Assembly: GCA_963760285.1 (NCBI GenBank)
Contig: CAVXCI010000003.1
Span: 496,001-560,000 of the forward strand
DNA length: 64,000 nt
DNA from: PALSA-278 sp963760285
Lineage (GTDB): Bacteria; Acidobacteriota; Terriglobia; Acidiferrales; UBA7541
Reading direction: 5' to 3'
Of the stretch, positions 57,013 to 64,000 are shown one piece after another. The notes beneath the pieces are model-generated. The model was not told where the DNA came from, did not search any database, and saw nothing but the letters and a program-made list of their open reading frames with translations. Position numbers and translations under genes: made by a program. Each line of letters starts with the position of its first letter. The first letter of the stretch is position 1.

Positions 57013-57199
57013 GGCATCCTCCGATCCAAACGATCCGAACGAAAGGTCGGCCAGGCCGTCCAGCCGGTGCGCAGAGGCGGGGAAAGCTGCGCGGCGGAGT
57101 TGCTCCGCCCGATAGCCGTCTGCCATGGAAGATACACCGGCCCGCCGAATGAGGCAATGATTTAGTTAGAAGATTTGGTACCGGGAACCACCTAGCCAT

Positions 57200-59593
57200 T
57201 TAGTACCAGACAGAAGTCTTCTTCGTCCATGGGCTGGCGGGATAGCGCTGGTGCAAAAGATCGAAGGCCTGCCGCGAAACTTGCGAAAGGCTTTTGTCCG
57301 TATCCGACGATTCGCAACCCAGATGAGTGGCCTGGACCACGCGATGCAGCGCTTCGGGAACCAGCGGATCGTCCGCGTGAGAATTGGCCCAATCCAGGAC
57401 GCCGCGCGCGAGAAACGTGGTGCCGCCGGGCGATGCGTCCAACTGGGCCGATTGCGCCTGGGCCTGTTCCTTTTCGGCGGCGGACAAAAAATTCGTGGCC
57501 GCTTCGGTTTGCGCGTCCAGTAGCGACGCGGGCGCGCGCGAATCAGCGGAACGTCCCGAACGGTAATTCCATTCTCCGCTTTGCGGGCCGGCGGCCAGCG
57601 CGCACCACCAGTTGTCGCGATAGTCGTCCATCTTGCCGACAGGCTCCTGGCGCTCCACGCCCGCACGGACATAAGGCCGCAAACCGGGAAAGCGCAGGAT
57701 GGTGAGCGTGGCGCGGAAGCGGCGGTCTTCCGGAGTGGCGCCGGCATTCACCATCTCCAGCGAGTCCTTTAGTTCCGGCGAGAGCTGCTCCACGGCGGGC
57801 AGCAAGTCGCGCAAAGTCTGGTCGTCGTTCAACACCACCGCGCGAACCCACGCCGCTTGCGCCACCTGCCGCCGCAATGCCTCCGGCAATTTGTCGTTGC
57901 GCGACACGTCCGCGAGCAAACTCAGCGGCAGCGCGCGAGTGAACATCCATGCGCCGTCCACATCCAGCATGTTTTTGGAAAAATCCCTGGCGGGCGCGCC
58001 GGCGTCGGCCAGCGGATCGCCGTAGGTGACGACCGCGGGCGCGCGCAGCGCGCTAAAGAGAGCGCCGTCCAGATTTCCCGCCAGCCTCATGCGAAACGCC
58101 AGCAGCGCATTGCGCGCCGAAAAATTGGCCTGCACCTCCGGCTTTGCCAGCAGCGCGGCCAGTTCGTCTTCCACCGCGTCGCGGTCGCCGCGCTCGTCCT
58201 GCAGGCGCAGGCGATGGAACGTGGCCGTGAGATACGCCGGAGAATTCGCGGGAAGGTCCAGCGCGGCGGACATCAGCGCGGCCGCCGATGCGTCCTTGCC
58301 ATCGGCTTTGGAAATTGATGCGATCAGCCACGCGGCGGATTGCTTCTGCTGCCACTGCTCCAGCGCATGAGCTTTGGCGTCCGGCGACGGCGACTGAAAC
58401 GTCACCAGCCAGTCGGACAAATCCGCGCCGTTGGCGGTGGCCAGCTGCTTCTTGTAATTTTCCGCGCGGAATTTTGAAAGCGAGGCGACGTTCATTTCCT
58501 CGTTGAGATCGCCGGTGGTGCGATCCATCAGCCAGGTGTAGTCATGCAACGCCTGCTTGAAATCGGCGGGAGGCGTGGCCACGGAGAGCTGTCCCGCCAA
58601 CTGGCTTTCGCGGACGTCCGGCTCCAGGCGCGCGTCCACAAATCCAAGGAGGCCTTCGGCGTCGTCATGCAGACTGGCGAGCTGCGGATTGTCCACAATG
58701 GCGCGCAGGCGTTTGGAGGCCTCCGCCAGCGGCTCCTTGTTGAGAGGCTTGGATTGGTCCGACGGGATGGATTCGCGGATGCAGACGCGCGCGGCGACGA
58801 GATTGGCGATTTTCTGCCAGGGCGAATTCGCATCGCGGGCGATGGCGTCGAACTGCTTCAACGCGCCGGCATAATTGCCGGCATAGAAATTCGCGGCGGC
58901 GATCTGGTAGGCGCGGTCGGATTGCAGCAGCGCGGGAGCATTCCGCGGAGCGGCAGCGGGAAGCGGCGGCGCGGTTTTTGGCGGCGTCACCCAGGCCTCC
59001 ATGGAGCGGCAGTTGCCGAAGACGGCATCCTGCCCGGCCAGCCAGTTCTTCGTGCTGGCATCCGTCGCGCCCCAGGCTTTCGCGCGCGCGGTCAGAGTTT
59101 CCGACGCGGTGCGAAACGCATCGGCCATGCAGTTGGTGTAATCAAAATAGCGCCACGGACTGTCCTTGCCCCACCACTGATCGTGCGCGGCTTCGACGAG
59201 ATACGCCGGAGCGGCATCGCCGGCGAATGGCGCGCGCGTGGCCAGCCAGTTTTTCGCGGGGGTGCTGGCCGCGGCGGAAGCGGCGTCATAATCTTCGGGG
59301 GTCACATTGCGATTCCAGATGGCCAGCGTCTGCTCCCGCGCGGCGGCCGGCATTCCCACGGCGGAAATGTAACGATAGGCGATCACCAGGTAAGTCCGCG
59401 CGAAGGTGGGCTGCAAAATTCCCATCTGGCCGCCGGCGAAATGGCCGAACGGCAAATCGGGATTCCAGGCGTTGGTGAAAATGGCCTGCGGAAAAAACGG
59501 GCCGCACCCCGGCGTGGGACTGGCGAAATAGAGCAGCGCCGCCATGGCCGCGAGTATTCCCGCTCTCACGAATTTGCCGGTTCGATTGGCCAT
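57200..59593 (-). CDS. Large exported repeat-helical protein, ORFan-like
   Basis: A 797-residue protein with a signal-type N-terminus (FVRAGILAAMAALLYFASPTPGC) immediately followed by GCGPFFPQAIFTNAWNPDLP. The middle (about residues 220-520) has TPR-like helix pairs (FYAGNYAGALKQFDAIARD; PANSPAYLTATFHRLRLQDERGD). Tryptophan- and alanine-rich; no catalytic motif recognised. GAGG seven bases before ATG 59593 supports the start. A DUF3142 gene lies 75 bases upstream on the same strand, so the two are probably cotranscribed and may form an envelope complex (inference). Confidence 0.75.
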   Translation of the reverse strand: MANRTGKFVRAGILAAMAALLYFASPTPGCGPFFPQAIFTNAWNPDLPFGHFAGGQMGILQPTFARTYLVIAYRYISAVGMPAAAREQTLAIWNRNVTPEDYDAASAAASTPAKNWLATRAPFAGDAAPAYLVEAAHDQWWGKDSPWRYFDYTNCMADAFRTASETLTARAKAWGATDASTKNWLAGQDAVFGNCRSMEAWVTPPKTAPPLPAAAPRNAPALLQSDRAYQIAAANFYAGNYAGALKQFDAIARDANSPWQKIANLVAARVCIRESIPSDQSKPLNKEPLAEASKRLRAIVDNPQLASLHDDAEGLLGFVDARLEPDVRESQLAGQLSVATPPADFKQALHDYTWLMDRTTGDLNEEMNVASLSKFRAENYKKQLATANGADLSDWLVTFQSPSPDAKAHALEQWQQKQSAAWLIASISKADGKDASAAALMSAALDLPANSPAYLTATFHRLRLQDERGDRDAVEDELAALLAKPEVQANFSARNALLAFRMRLAGNLDGALFSALRAPAVVTYGDPLADAGAPARDFSKNMLDVDGAWMFTRALPLSLLADVSRNDKLPEALRRQVAQAAWVRAVVLNDDQTLRDLLPAVEQLSPELKDSLEMVNAGATPEDRRFRATLTILRFPGLRPYVRAGVERQEPVGKMDDYRDNWWCALAAGPQSGEWNYRSGRSADSRAPASLLDAQTEAATNFLSAAEKEQAQAQSAQLDASPGGTTFLARGVLDWANSHADDPLVPEALHRVVQATHLGCESSDTDKSLSQVSRQAFDLLHQRYPASPWTKKTSVWY

Positions 59594-59668
59594 ATCGCCC
59601 TCGCTTTTTCTTCCTGACCGCCGCGCGATATAAATAATCCGCGCGCTTGCTGGCCGCCACTCGCGCCG

Positions 59669-60676
59669 CTAGTTCCCGCGCATTTCCCTGGCAACCTGCT
59701 GAAATTCCTGGTCGGTCCACGGCGCGGAATGGAAAACGTAAACCTTGCGCCCGGACGGCCAGTTGACCGGCGGCTCGTCCGTGGAAATTCCCACGCTCTG
59801 GCGGCAAACCGCGGGACCGAAATCTCCGCCGCGAGCCAGCGCCGCGCGCACCGCCGCGTTCGACGGGCCCATGCGGAACAGCATGGGGACGGCTTCATCC
59901 ACCGGCGCGGCGTCCAGCCAGGAATCGCCCATGCACCACGATGCCAGCGCGGTGATGGAAAGCGGCGTGCCCGCGGGCAGTCGCGCGCGCACGCCACGCA
60001 GCAGCGACAAATAAAACGCGCGCTGAGAAGCCGTGGCGTCAAAATCAATCTGCACTGCGGCCACTTGCGGCAGACGCGCCATTTCCGAAATGGCCGCGGC
60101 GGTTTCCGTCAACTGACGCTGCGAAAGTTTCGTGGGCGTGGTGCTGGAAACTTCCAGACGCGCCACGGCGATCAATCGCGCATCGCGCGAAACCTGCAAC
60201 GGCTGGAGGCGCGGCTTCACTTCGATGCCGCCGCCATTCAGAAAGATTGTTCGCGCCAGGAAGGCTATTTGCGCGGACGCGCCGTCGGGAACGGCGCCTG
60301 GCGCATTGGCGGTCGCGTGGCCGTTCGCATCGCCACTCGCTTCGGCGTTCGCGTCCCCGCTGTTCAGGAAGCGGAGATCTTCGCGCTGCTCCCAGGCCCA
60401 CAGGACAATACCGCTCGCATGGCTCGCCAACGGCCGTGCTACGGACGCGCCCGCCGGCGCTGGCGCGCTTGATGCGCGTGCGGCTGACTTCCGTTCGGCT
60501 GGCGCACGTGCTGTTGTCGCCGAGGCACGCGGCGCGGCAGACACAGTGTCGCTCCCGAGCCACATTCGCCCGGCGAATCCACCGCGGCTCCGCGAGCACA
60601 CAATGCCCCATCCGCCCGCACCCAGAACCGCAACCGCCAGCAGCGCGCTAACCATATATAGGACCCGCTTCACCAC
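59669..60676 (-). CDS. DUF3142 domain protein
   Basis: A 335-residue protein: N-terminal membrane anchor (VLYMVSALLAVAVLGAGGW), an Ala/Arg/Pro-rich linker to residue 85, then the DUF3142 domain. That domain has VLWAWEQREDLRFLN, VAAVQIDFDATASQRAFYLSLL, GTPLSITALASWCMGD and PVDEAVPMLFRMG. The fold is TIM-barrel-like and may be a glycoside hydrolase relative (inference). The GTG at 60676 is preferred (GGGAGG eight bases upstream); another GTG is at 60694. Confidence 0.85.
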   Translation of the reverse strand: MVKRVLYMVSALLAVAVLGAGGWGIVCSRSRGGFAGRMWLGSDTVSAAPRASATTARAPAERKSAARASSAPAPAGASVARPLASHASGIVLWAWEQREDLRFLNSGDANAEASGDANGHATANAPGAVPDGASAQIAFLARTIFLNGGGIEVKPRLQPLQVSRDARLIAVARLEVSSTTPTKLSQRQLTETAAAISEMARLPQVAAVQIDFDATASQRAFYLSLLRGVRARLPAGTPLSITALASWCMGDSWLDAAPVDEAVPMLFRMGPSNAAVRAALARGGDFGPAVCRQSVGISTDEPPVNWPSGRKVYVFHSAPWTDQEFQQVAREMRGN

Positions 60677-60822
60677 CGCGATTCCCTCCCGCACTTCATT
60701 CCCGGCAATGCTTCACCACTATGTTCCCGCAAGCCTGACGCCCAATTCACACCGCGTCGCCGAGCCTTCTGTCTAGCATGACGACATCCATTCGGCAAGA
60801 TGGCCGCAACAGCTTATACATA

Positions 60823-60828
60823 TATAAT
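60823..60828 (+). promoter_or_regulatory. Possible -10 box of the TMEM175-type gene
   Basis: A perfect TATAAT in an AT-rich stretch, 30 bases before the start at 60858. No good -35 hexamer is found 16-18 bases upstream, so this is tentative. Confidence 0.35.
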
Positions 60829-60857
60829 GTCGCGCGTAATCCGCGAGCAGCGGTCCC

Positions 60858-61490
60858 ATGAAGACTTCCTACAACCGCATTGCCGGGCACAGCGTGGAGC
60901 GCATCGCGGCGCTCAGCGACGGCATTTTCGCCGTGGCCATGACGCTGCTGGTGCTGGACCTGCGCGTGCCGGTGGCGGAGGCCATCCACAGCGAGCGCGA
61001 TTTGTGGCGCGCGCTGGCCCCGCTCTTCCCGCGGCTGGTGATGTACATGATGAGTTTTCTGACGCTGGGAATTTTCTGGATCGGCCAGCAGACGCAGCTT
61101 AATTTCCTGACGCGCTCCGACCGCGACCTATCCTGGATTCATCTGGCGTTTCTTTTTGCCGTGGGCATCACGCCGTTTTCCACGTCGTTTCTGGCGGAAT
61201 TCCCTACATACCGGACGGCGCTGCTGGCCTACTGGGGAAATCTGGCGCTATTGGGAGGCACGCTCTACGGCAGCTGGGGCTACGCCACGCGCAACCATCT
61301 GGTGAAGGATGAACTGACCGGCGAGGAGACCGGCGCCATCTGCCACCGCATTCTGACGGCGCAGGCGCTCTACGCGCTGGGCGCGCTGCTCTGCATTCTC
61401 AACACCTACTGGAGCATCGCATTTATCGCCGTGGCGCAGATCAACTACGCGATTGCTTTGCGCATTCCCAAACGCCCGCGGAAAATATGA
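60858..61490 (+). CDS. TMEM175/DUF1211 family channel
   Basis: A 210-residue membrane protein with six hydrophobic helices. Helix 1 carries the family signature as ERIAALSDGIFAVAMTLLVLDL (LSDGIFA in place of the usual FSDGVFA). Bacterial TMEM175 proteins are tetrameric, weakly potassium-selective channels with six helices per subunit, which fits the length. It reads divergently from the DUF3142 gene and ends 18 bases from the convergent regulator gene. Confidence 0.9.
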   Translation: MKTSYNRIAGHSVERIAALSDGIFAVAMTLLVLDLRVPVAEAIHSERDLWRALAPLFPRLVMYMMSFLTLGIFWIGQQTQLNFLTRSDRDLSWIHLAFLFAVGITPFSTSFLAEFPTYRTALLAYWGNLALLGGTLYGSWGYATRNHLVKDELTGEETGAICHRILTAQALYALGALLCILNTYWSIAFIAVAQINYAIALRIPKRPRKI

Positions 61491-61507
61491 ACCACCGGAG
61501 CGAGGAT

Positions 61508-61945
61508 TCACTCCTCGTCGGGACCAATCCACAGAGACCCCAGATCATGCGGGGCCGGCTCTTTCCGCTGCGCGGGGTCTTGCAGGGCTTTCTGGATGAC
61601 CGCCAAAAGCTGGGCATTATCCACGGGTTTTTGGAGGAAGGCCTTGGCGCCGGCCTTAATGGCGCGGTCCCGGTTTGCGCGAACATCGCGGCCGGAAACG
61701 ACGACTATGGGAATCTCGGAGAGAGAGGGGATTTCCTTCAGCCTTTCCATCACCACGAAACCGTCGCCGGCAGGCAGACCGAGGTCGAGGATAATCAAAT
61801 CCAGCTTGTGCTTCTGGGCTTCGGACATGCAGGAGACCGCGTCGGCCGCAAAGAAAGTATCGTAGCTGTTCGCCTTGAGGCGCACGTGCATGCCGTGACG
61901 GACATCCGGATCGTCCTCCACGATGAGAATTCTCTTATTGTCCAT
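61508..61945 (-). CDS. Single-domain response regulator
   Basis: A 145-residue CheY-like receiver: acidic pair DD at residues 11-12, phospho-acceptor D54 in LIILDLGLP, T/S in VVVSGRD and K in AFLQKPV. About 20 disordered residues follow with no output domain. Its ATG overlaps the end of the hybrid kinase by 11 bases, so it is the third gene of a coupled cassette and the probable target of that kinase. Confidence 0.92.
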   Translation of the reverse strand: MDNKRILIVEDDPDVRHGMHVRLKANSYDTFFAADAVSCMSEAQKHKLDLIILDLGLPAGDGFVVMERLKEIPSLSEIPIVVVSGRDVRANRDRAIKAGAKAFLQKPVDNAQLLAVIQKALQDPAQRKEPAPHDLGSLWIGPDEE

Positions 61946-63518
61946 TTTCCACCATCCTCAAGGAAATCTCTCCGTTAATGAGTTCTTGAATGCTGGCGGC
62001 CACCTGCGTCAGAGGGTCTTGCGGCGTTTCACCCGCGTTTCTTTGTGCCGCTTCCAGCGAATGGTAGGAAGTCGAAAGGGTCAGGCCCGGATGCTGGACG
62101 CGTCCGCGACCCTCCCACTCTTCCCGAATACGATTGGTAATCGCCTCGCCGCCGATGCCGTCCGTAACAGCCACCGCGAAAAAGAGTTCCGTCGCTCCCG
62201 CGGCGCACATCTTGGGCAAGAGAACATCCAGATTGGAGTACAAACACCGTTGCAGCAGTTCGCGGATTCCGCGCGAGTGGTCCGCGCGCACCTCGTCGGA
62301 AAGCCAGCCGGTCTGCGACCCTATCTCCGTGACCACCAGCGTGACCGGCCCTTCCGGGCCTCCATCCCTTTGGAGGGTTGGGGCGAGGAGGTCACGCAGG
62401 GAAAAGATGGGCAAGGAAACGGAAAAGACGGAACCTTGCCCCGGCTCGCTTTTTGCCCAAATCTGTCCGCCCTGCCGCGTAACCAGCGCCTTGCAAATGT
62501 ACAGCCCCAGTCCAAGACCTTTGCGGCCCGCCAACGCCGGATCCGATGCCTGGAAGTGGCGCTCAAAAATCCGGCCGGTCATGTCCGGACTGATCCCGCA
62601 TCCTGAATCCGAGACCTCCAGGAGCAGCAGACGCGGATTTTCATCGAGGACGCGGGCCTGGACCTTCACCGTGCCGTTTGCCGGTGTGAACTTAATGGCG
62701 TTATGGATCAGGATGATGAGGATTTGCCGAAGGCGCATGGGGTCAGCGGAGAGGAATGGCAACCCGCCTTCCATATCGGAGGACAGATTGACTCCCTTGG
62801 CTGTAGCATCTCCCTGGAGCGTGTTGACGGCGTAAACTATGGCGTCGCCCAGCGAAGCGCATTGCAGTTCAACCACCAGCTTGCCGGCCTGCACTCCGCT
62901 GGCTTCGAACAAGTCATTGATCATCGCCTGAAGCTGCCGGCAATTCCGCAGAATGCTTTCCAGGTACTCGTGCTGTTTTAGATTCACTTCGCCAGCCAGC
63001 CCGTCCAGGAGGATGGTGATAAACAGATAGATGGCGGTCAGCGGGGAACGAAGCTCGTGCGATACGTGCGAGAGGAACTCATCCTTAAACTCCATCTGCT
63101 GCGTCCGGATGAGGTCGGCTTCCATTTGCATGCGGTGGCGCTCAATGGCGTGGCGAAGAGCCCGCGGAAGAGCCCGATTCTCAATCTGGCCCTTGATCAG
63201 ATAGTCCTGCGCGCCTTCCTTCATGGCTTCGGCGGCCAGCGCTTCGTCGTCCAAACCGGTTAGCACGATGAGGGGAACGCCAGGAGCCGCCGCGCGCGCC
63301 CGCCGCACGCTGTCAATGCCATGCTCATCCGGCAATCCCATGTCCAACAGCACCACGTCCACTCCGCCTTTCGCAAGAACGGCCAGGGCCTGGCTCATGC
63401 GCACGACGTGGGTCACTTCAAAAGTGCCTGGCCTTTCCCTGCTGAACATCTCGCGGAGCAGGCGGGCATCTCCGGCGTTATCCTCGACCAGAAGAACCTG
63501 GAGCACCTTTTCTTTCAT
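61935..63518 (-). CDS. Response regulator-histidine kinase hybrid with extra C-terminal domain
   Basis: A 527-residue soluble protein. An N-terminal receiver (D59 in VVLLDMGLPDEHG) leads to HisKA with H154 in FLSHVSHELRSPL and a HATPase (LIHNAIKFTPANG, VSDSGCGIS, GLGLGLYICKAL) to about residue 355. A further ~160-residue region follows (LVVTEIG, RELLQRCLYSNLDVLLPKM, ATELFFAVAVTDGIGG), which I read as a degenerate GGDEF-like or unknown domain. There is no membrane segment; the input is through the receiver. Start ATG overlaps the previous stop (ATGA). Confidence 0.9.
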   Translation of the reverse strand: MKEKVLQVLLVEDNAGDARLLREMFSRERPGTFEVTHVVRMSQALAVLAKGGVDVVLLDMGLPDEHGIDSVRRARAAAPGVPLIVLTGLDDEALAAEAMKEGAQDYLIKGQIENRALPRALRHAIERHRMQMEADLIRTQQMEFKDEFLSHVSHELRSPLTAIYLFITILLDGLAGEVNLKQHEYLESILRNCRQLQAMINDLFEASGVQAGKLVVELQCASLGDAIVYAVNTLQGDATAKGVNLSSDMEGGLPFLSADPMRLRQILIILIHNAIKFTPANGTVKVQARVLDENPRLLLLEVSDSGCGISPDMTGRIFERHFQASDPALAGRKGLGLGLYICKALVTRQGGQIWAKSEPGQGSVFSVSLPIFSLRDLLAPTLQRDGGPEGPVTLVVTEIGSQTGWLSDEVRADHSRGIRELLQRCLYSNLDVLLPKMCAAGATELFFAVAVTDGIGGEAITNRIREEWEGRGRVQHPGLTLSTSYHSLEAAQRNAGETPQDPLTQVAASIQELINGEISLRMVENGQ

Positions 63519-63976
63519 TGGAGCACTTCCCGTGGCAGTCTGACGACCGACAGCCAGAAATTGTCAATGCTCTTGACGACGGTAAGGAACCCATCGAGGT
63601 CCACGGGCTTGACGATGTAACAGTTCGCATGGCGCAGATAACTTTGCAGGACATCCGCCTCGGATCCGGAGGTCGTCAAAATAACAACGGGGATGCTTCT
63701 CAGCGTCGGGCTCTCCTTGATTTCGCCCAGAACCTCGCGGCCGCCTTTCTTGGGGAGATTCAGATCGAGCAGGATCAGGTCCGGGCGGGGAGCATTGGCG
63801 TGCGCCCTCTCTTGCTGCAGGAAAGCCATGGCTTCCGCTCCGTCCGACACAACGTGCAGGTTGATATGCACTTTGGCGTCTTTAAGCGCTTCCCGCGTGA
63901 GGCGCACATCCCCGGGACTGTCTTCCACCAGGAGAACTTCGATAGGCGTGGCATCCGTTCCAATTGATTGCATCAT
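63515..63976 (-). CDS. Rcp1-like single-domain response regulator
   Basis: About 153 residues with receiver motifs EVLLVEDSPGDVRLTREAL, D71 in LILLDLNLPKKGG, VVILTTSGSE and CYIVKPVDLDGF. The long loop KKGGREVLGEIK and the VEDSPGD start are typical of Rcp1-like regulators that pair with soluble or phytochrome-type kinases. No output domain. First gene of the cassette; starts are ATG 63976, ATG 63973 or GTG 63988, the first two with GAGAG upstream. It might extend the operon beyond the window. Confidence 0.9.
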   Translation of the reverse strand: MMQSIGTDATPIEVLLVEDSPGDVRLTREALKDAKVHINLHVVSDGAEAMAFLQQERAHANAPRPDLILLDLNLPKKGGREVLGEIKESPTLRSIPVVILTTSGSEADVLQSYLRHANCYIVKPVDLDGFLTVVKSIDNFWLSVVRLPREVLQ

Positions 63977-64000
63977 TTTCACTCTCACTCCGGCAGGGCA

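Overview
The window looks like a piece of an Acidobacteriota chromosome, probably a soil lineage. This is an inference from gene content: a pilMNOPQ locus followed by pepP and accB, a pyrG-kdsA-kdsD-kdsC lipopolysaccharide block, many secreted beta-propeller, FG-GAP and GloVer-repeat proteins, a peptide-N-glycosidase A homologue, a DUF3142 protein, and high GC with few Shine-Dalgarno-poor starts. It is a Gram-negative with KDO-containing LPS. No 16S rRNA or phage block is present, so the taxonomy is not proven.

Layout. 0-5 kb (mostly +): a truncated membrane-anchored peroxiredoxin, an aldo/keto reductase, a selenocysteine tRNA on the minus strand, an LEA-like 11-mer-repeat protein, a secreted beta-propeller and a RidA protein. 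5-26.6 kb (all minus): DUF309, fabV, tsaE, nnr, a PP2C phosphatase, an amino-acid permease, thiE, accC, a small ORFan, accB, pepP, the pilQ-P-O-N-M type IV pilus alignment complex (transcribed M to Q), ubiD and a large sortilin-type propeller protein. 26.9-30 kb: tRNA-Gly(CCC), a PNGase A homologue and an NADPH:quinone oxidoreductase. 30-38 kb: an FG-GAP protein lodged between two direct repeats of the 3' end of kdsC, then the KDO genes, a DUF1330 protein and pyrG. 39-44 kb: a carbon-monoxide-dehydrogenase-like coxS-L-M-G operon whose active-site motif AYRGAGR is of form II. 44-53 kb: two more secreted propellers, an exported MsrB, an amidohydrolase preceded by a 24-bp tandem repeat, and a two-gene module of unknown function. 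53-64 kb: a sensor kinase, a GloVer-repeat protein, a large ORFan with a DUF3142 partner, a TMEM175-type channel, and a three-gene response regulator/hybrid kinase cassette.

Many genes carry single-base frame breaks. They are densest between 33 and 43 kb and hit essential genes (pyrG, kdsA, kdsD). The simplest reading is residual indel errors in the assembly, so I report each gene at full extent and state where the frame changes.

The most interesting structures are: (1) a ~2.6 kb cargo gene flanked by ~290-bp duplications of the kdsC 3' end, resembling a target-regenerating insertion; (2) four in-frame 24-bp units, three with a GAGG-type ribosome site plus start codon and one with a weaker site, before the amidohydrolase; (3) solo intergenic elements built from a motif repeated at exactly 65 bp, resembling IS21-family ends, in three places, one abutting the unknown two-gene module; and (4) the tRNA-Sec with no selenoprotein beside it.
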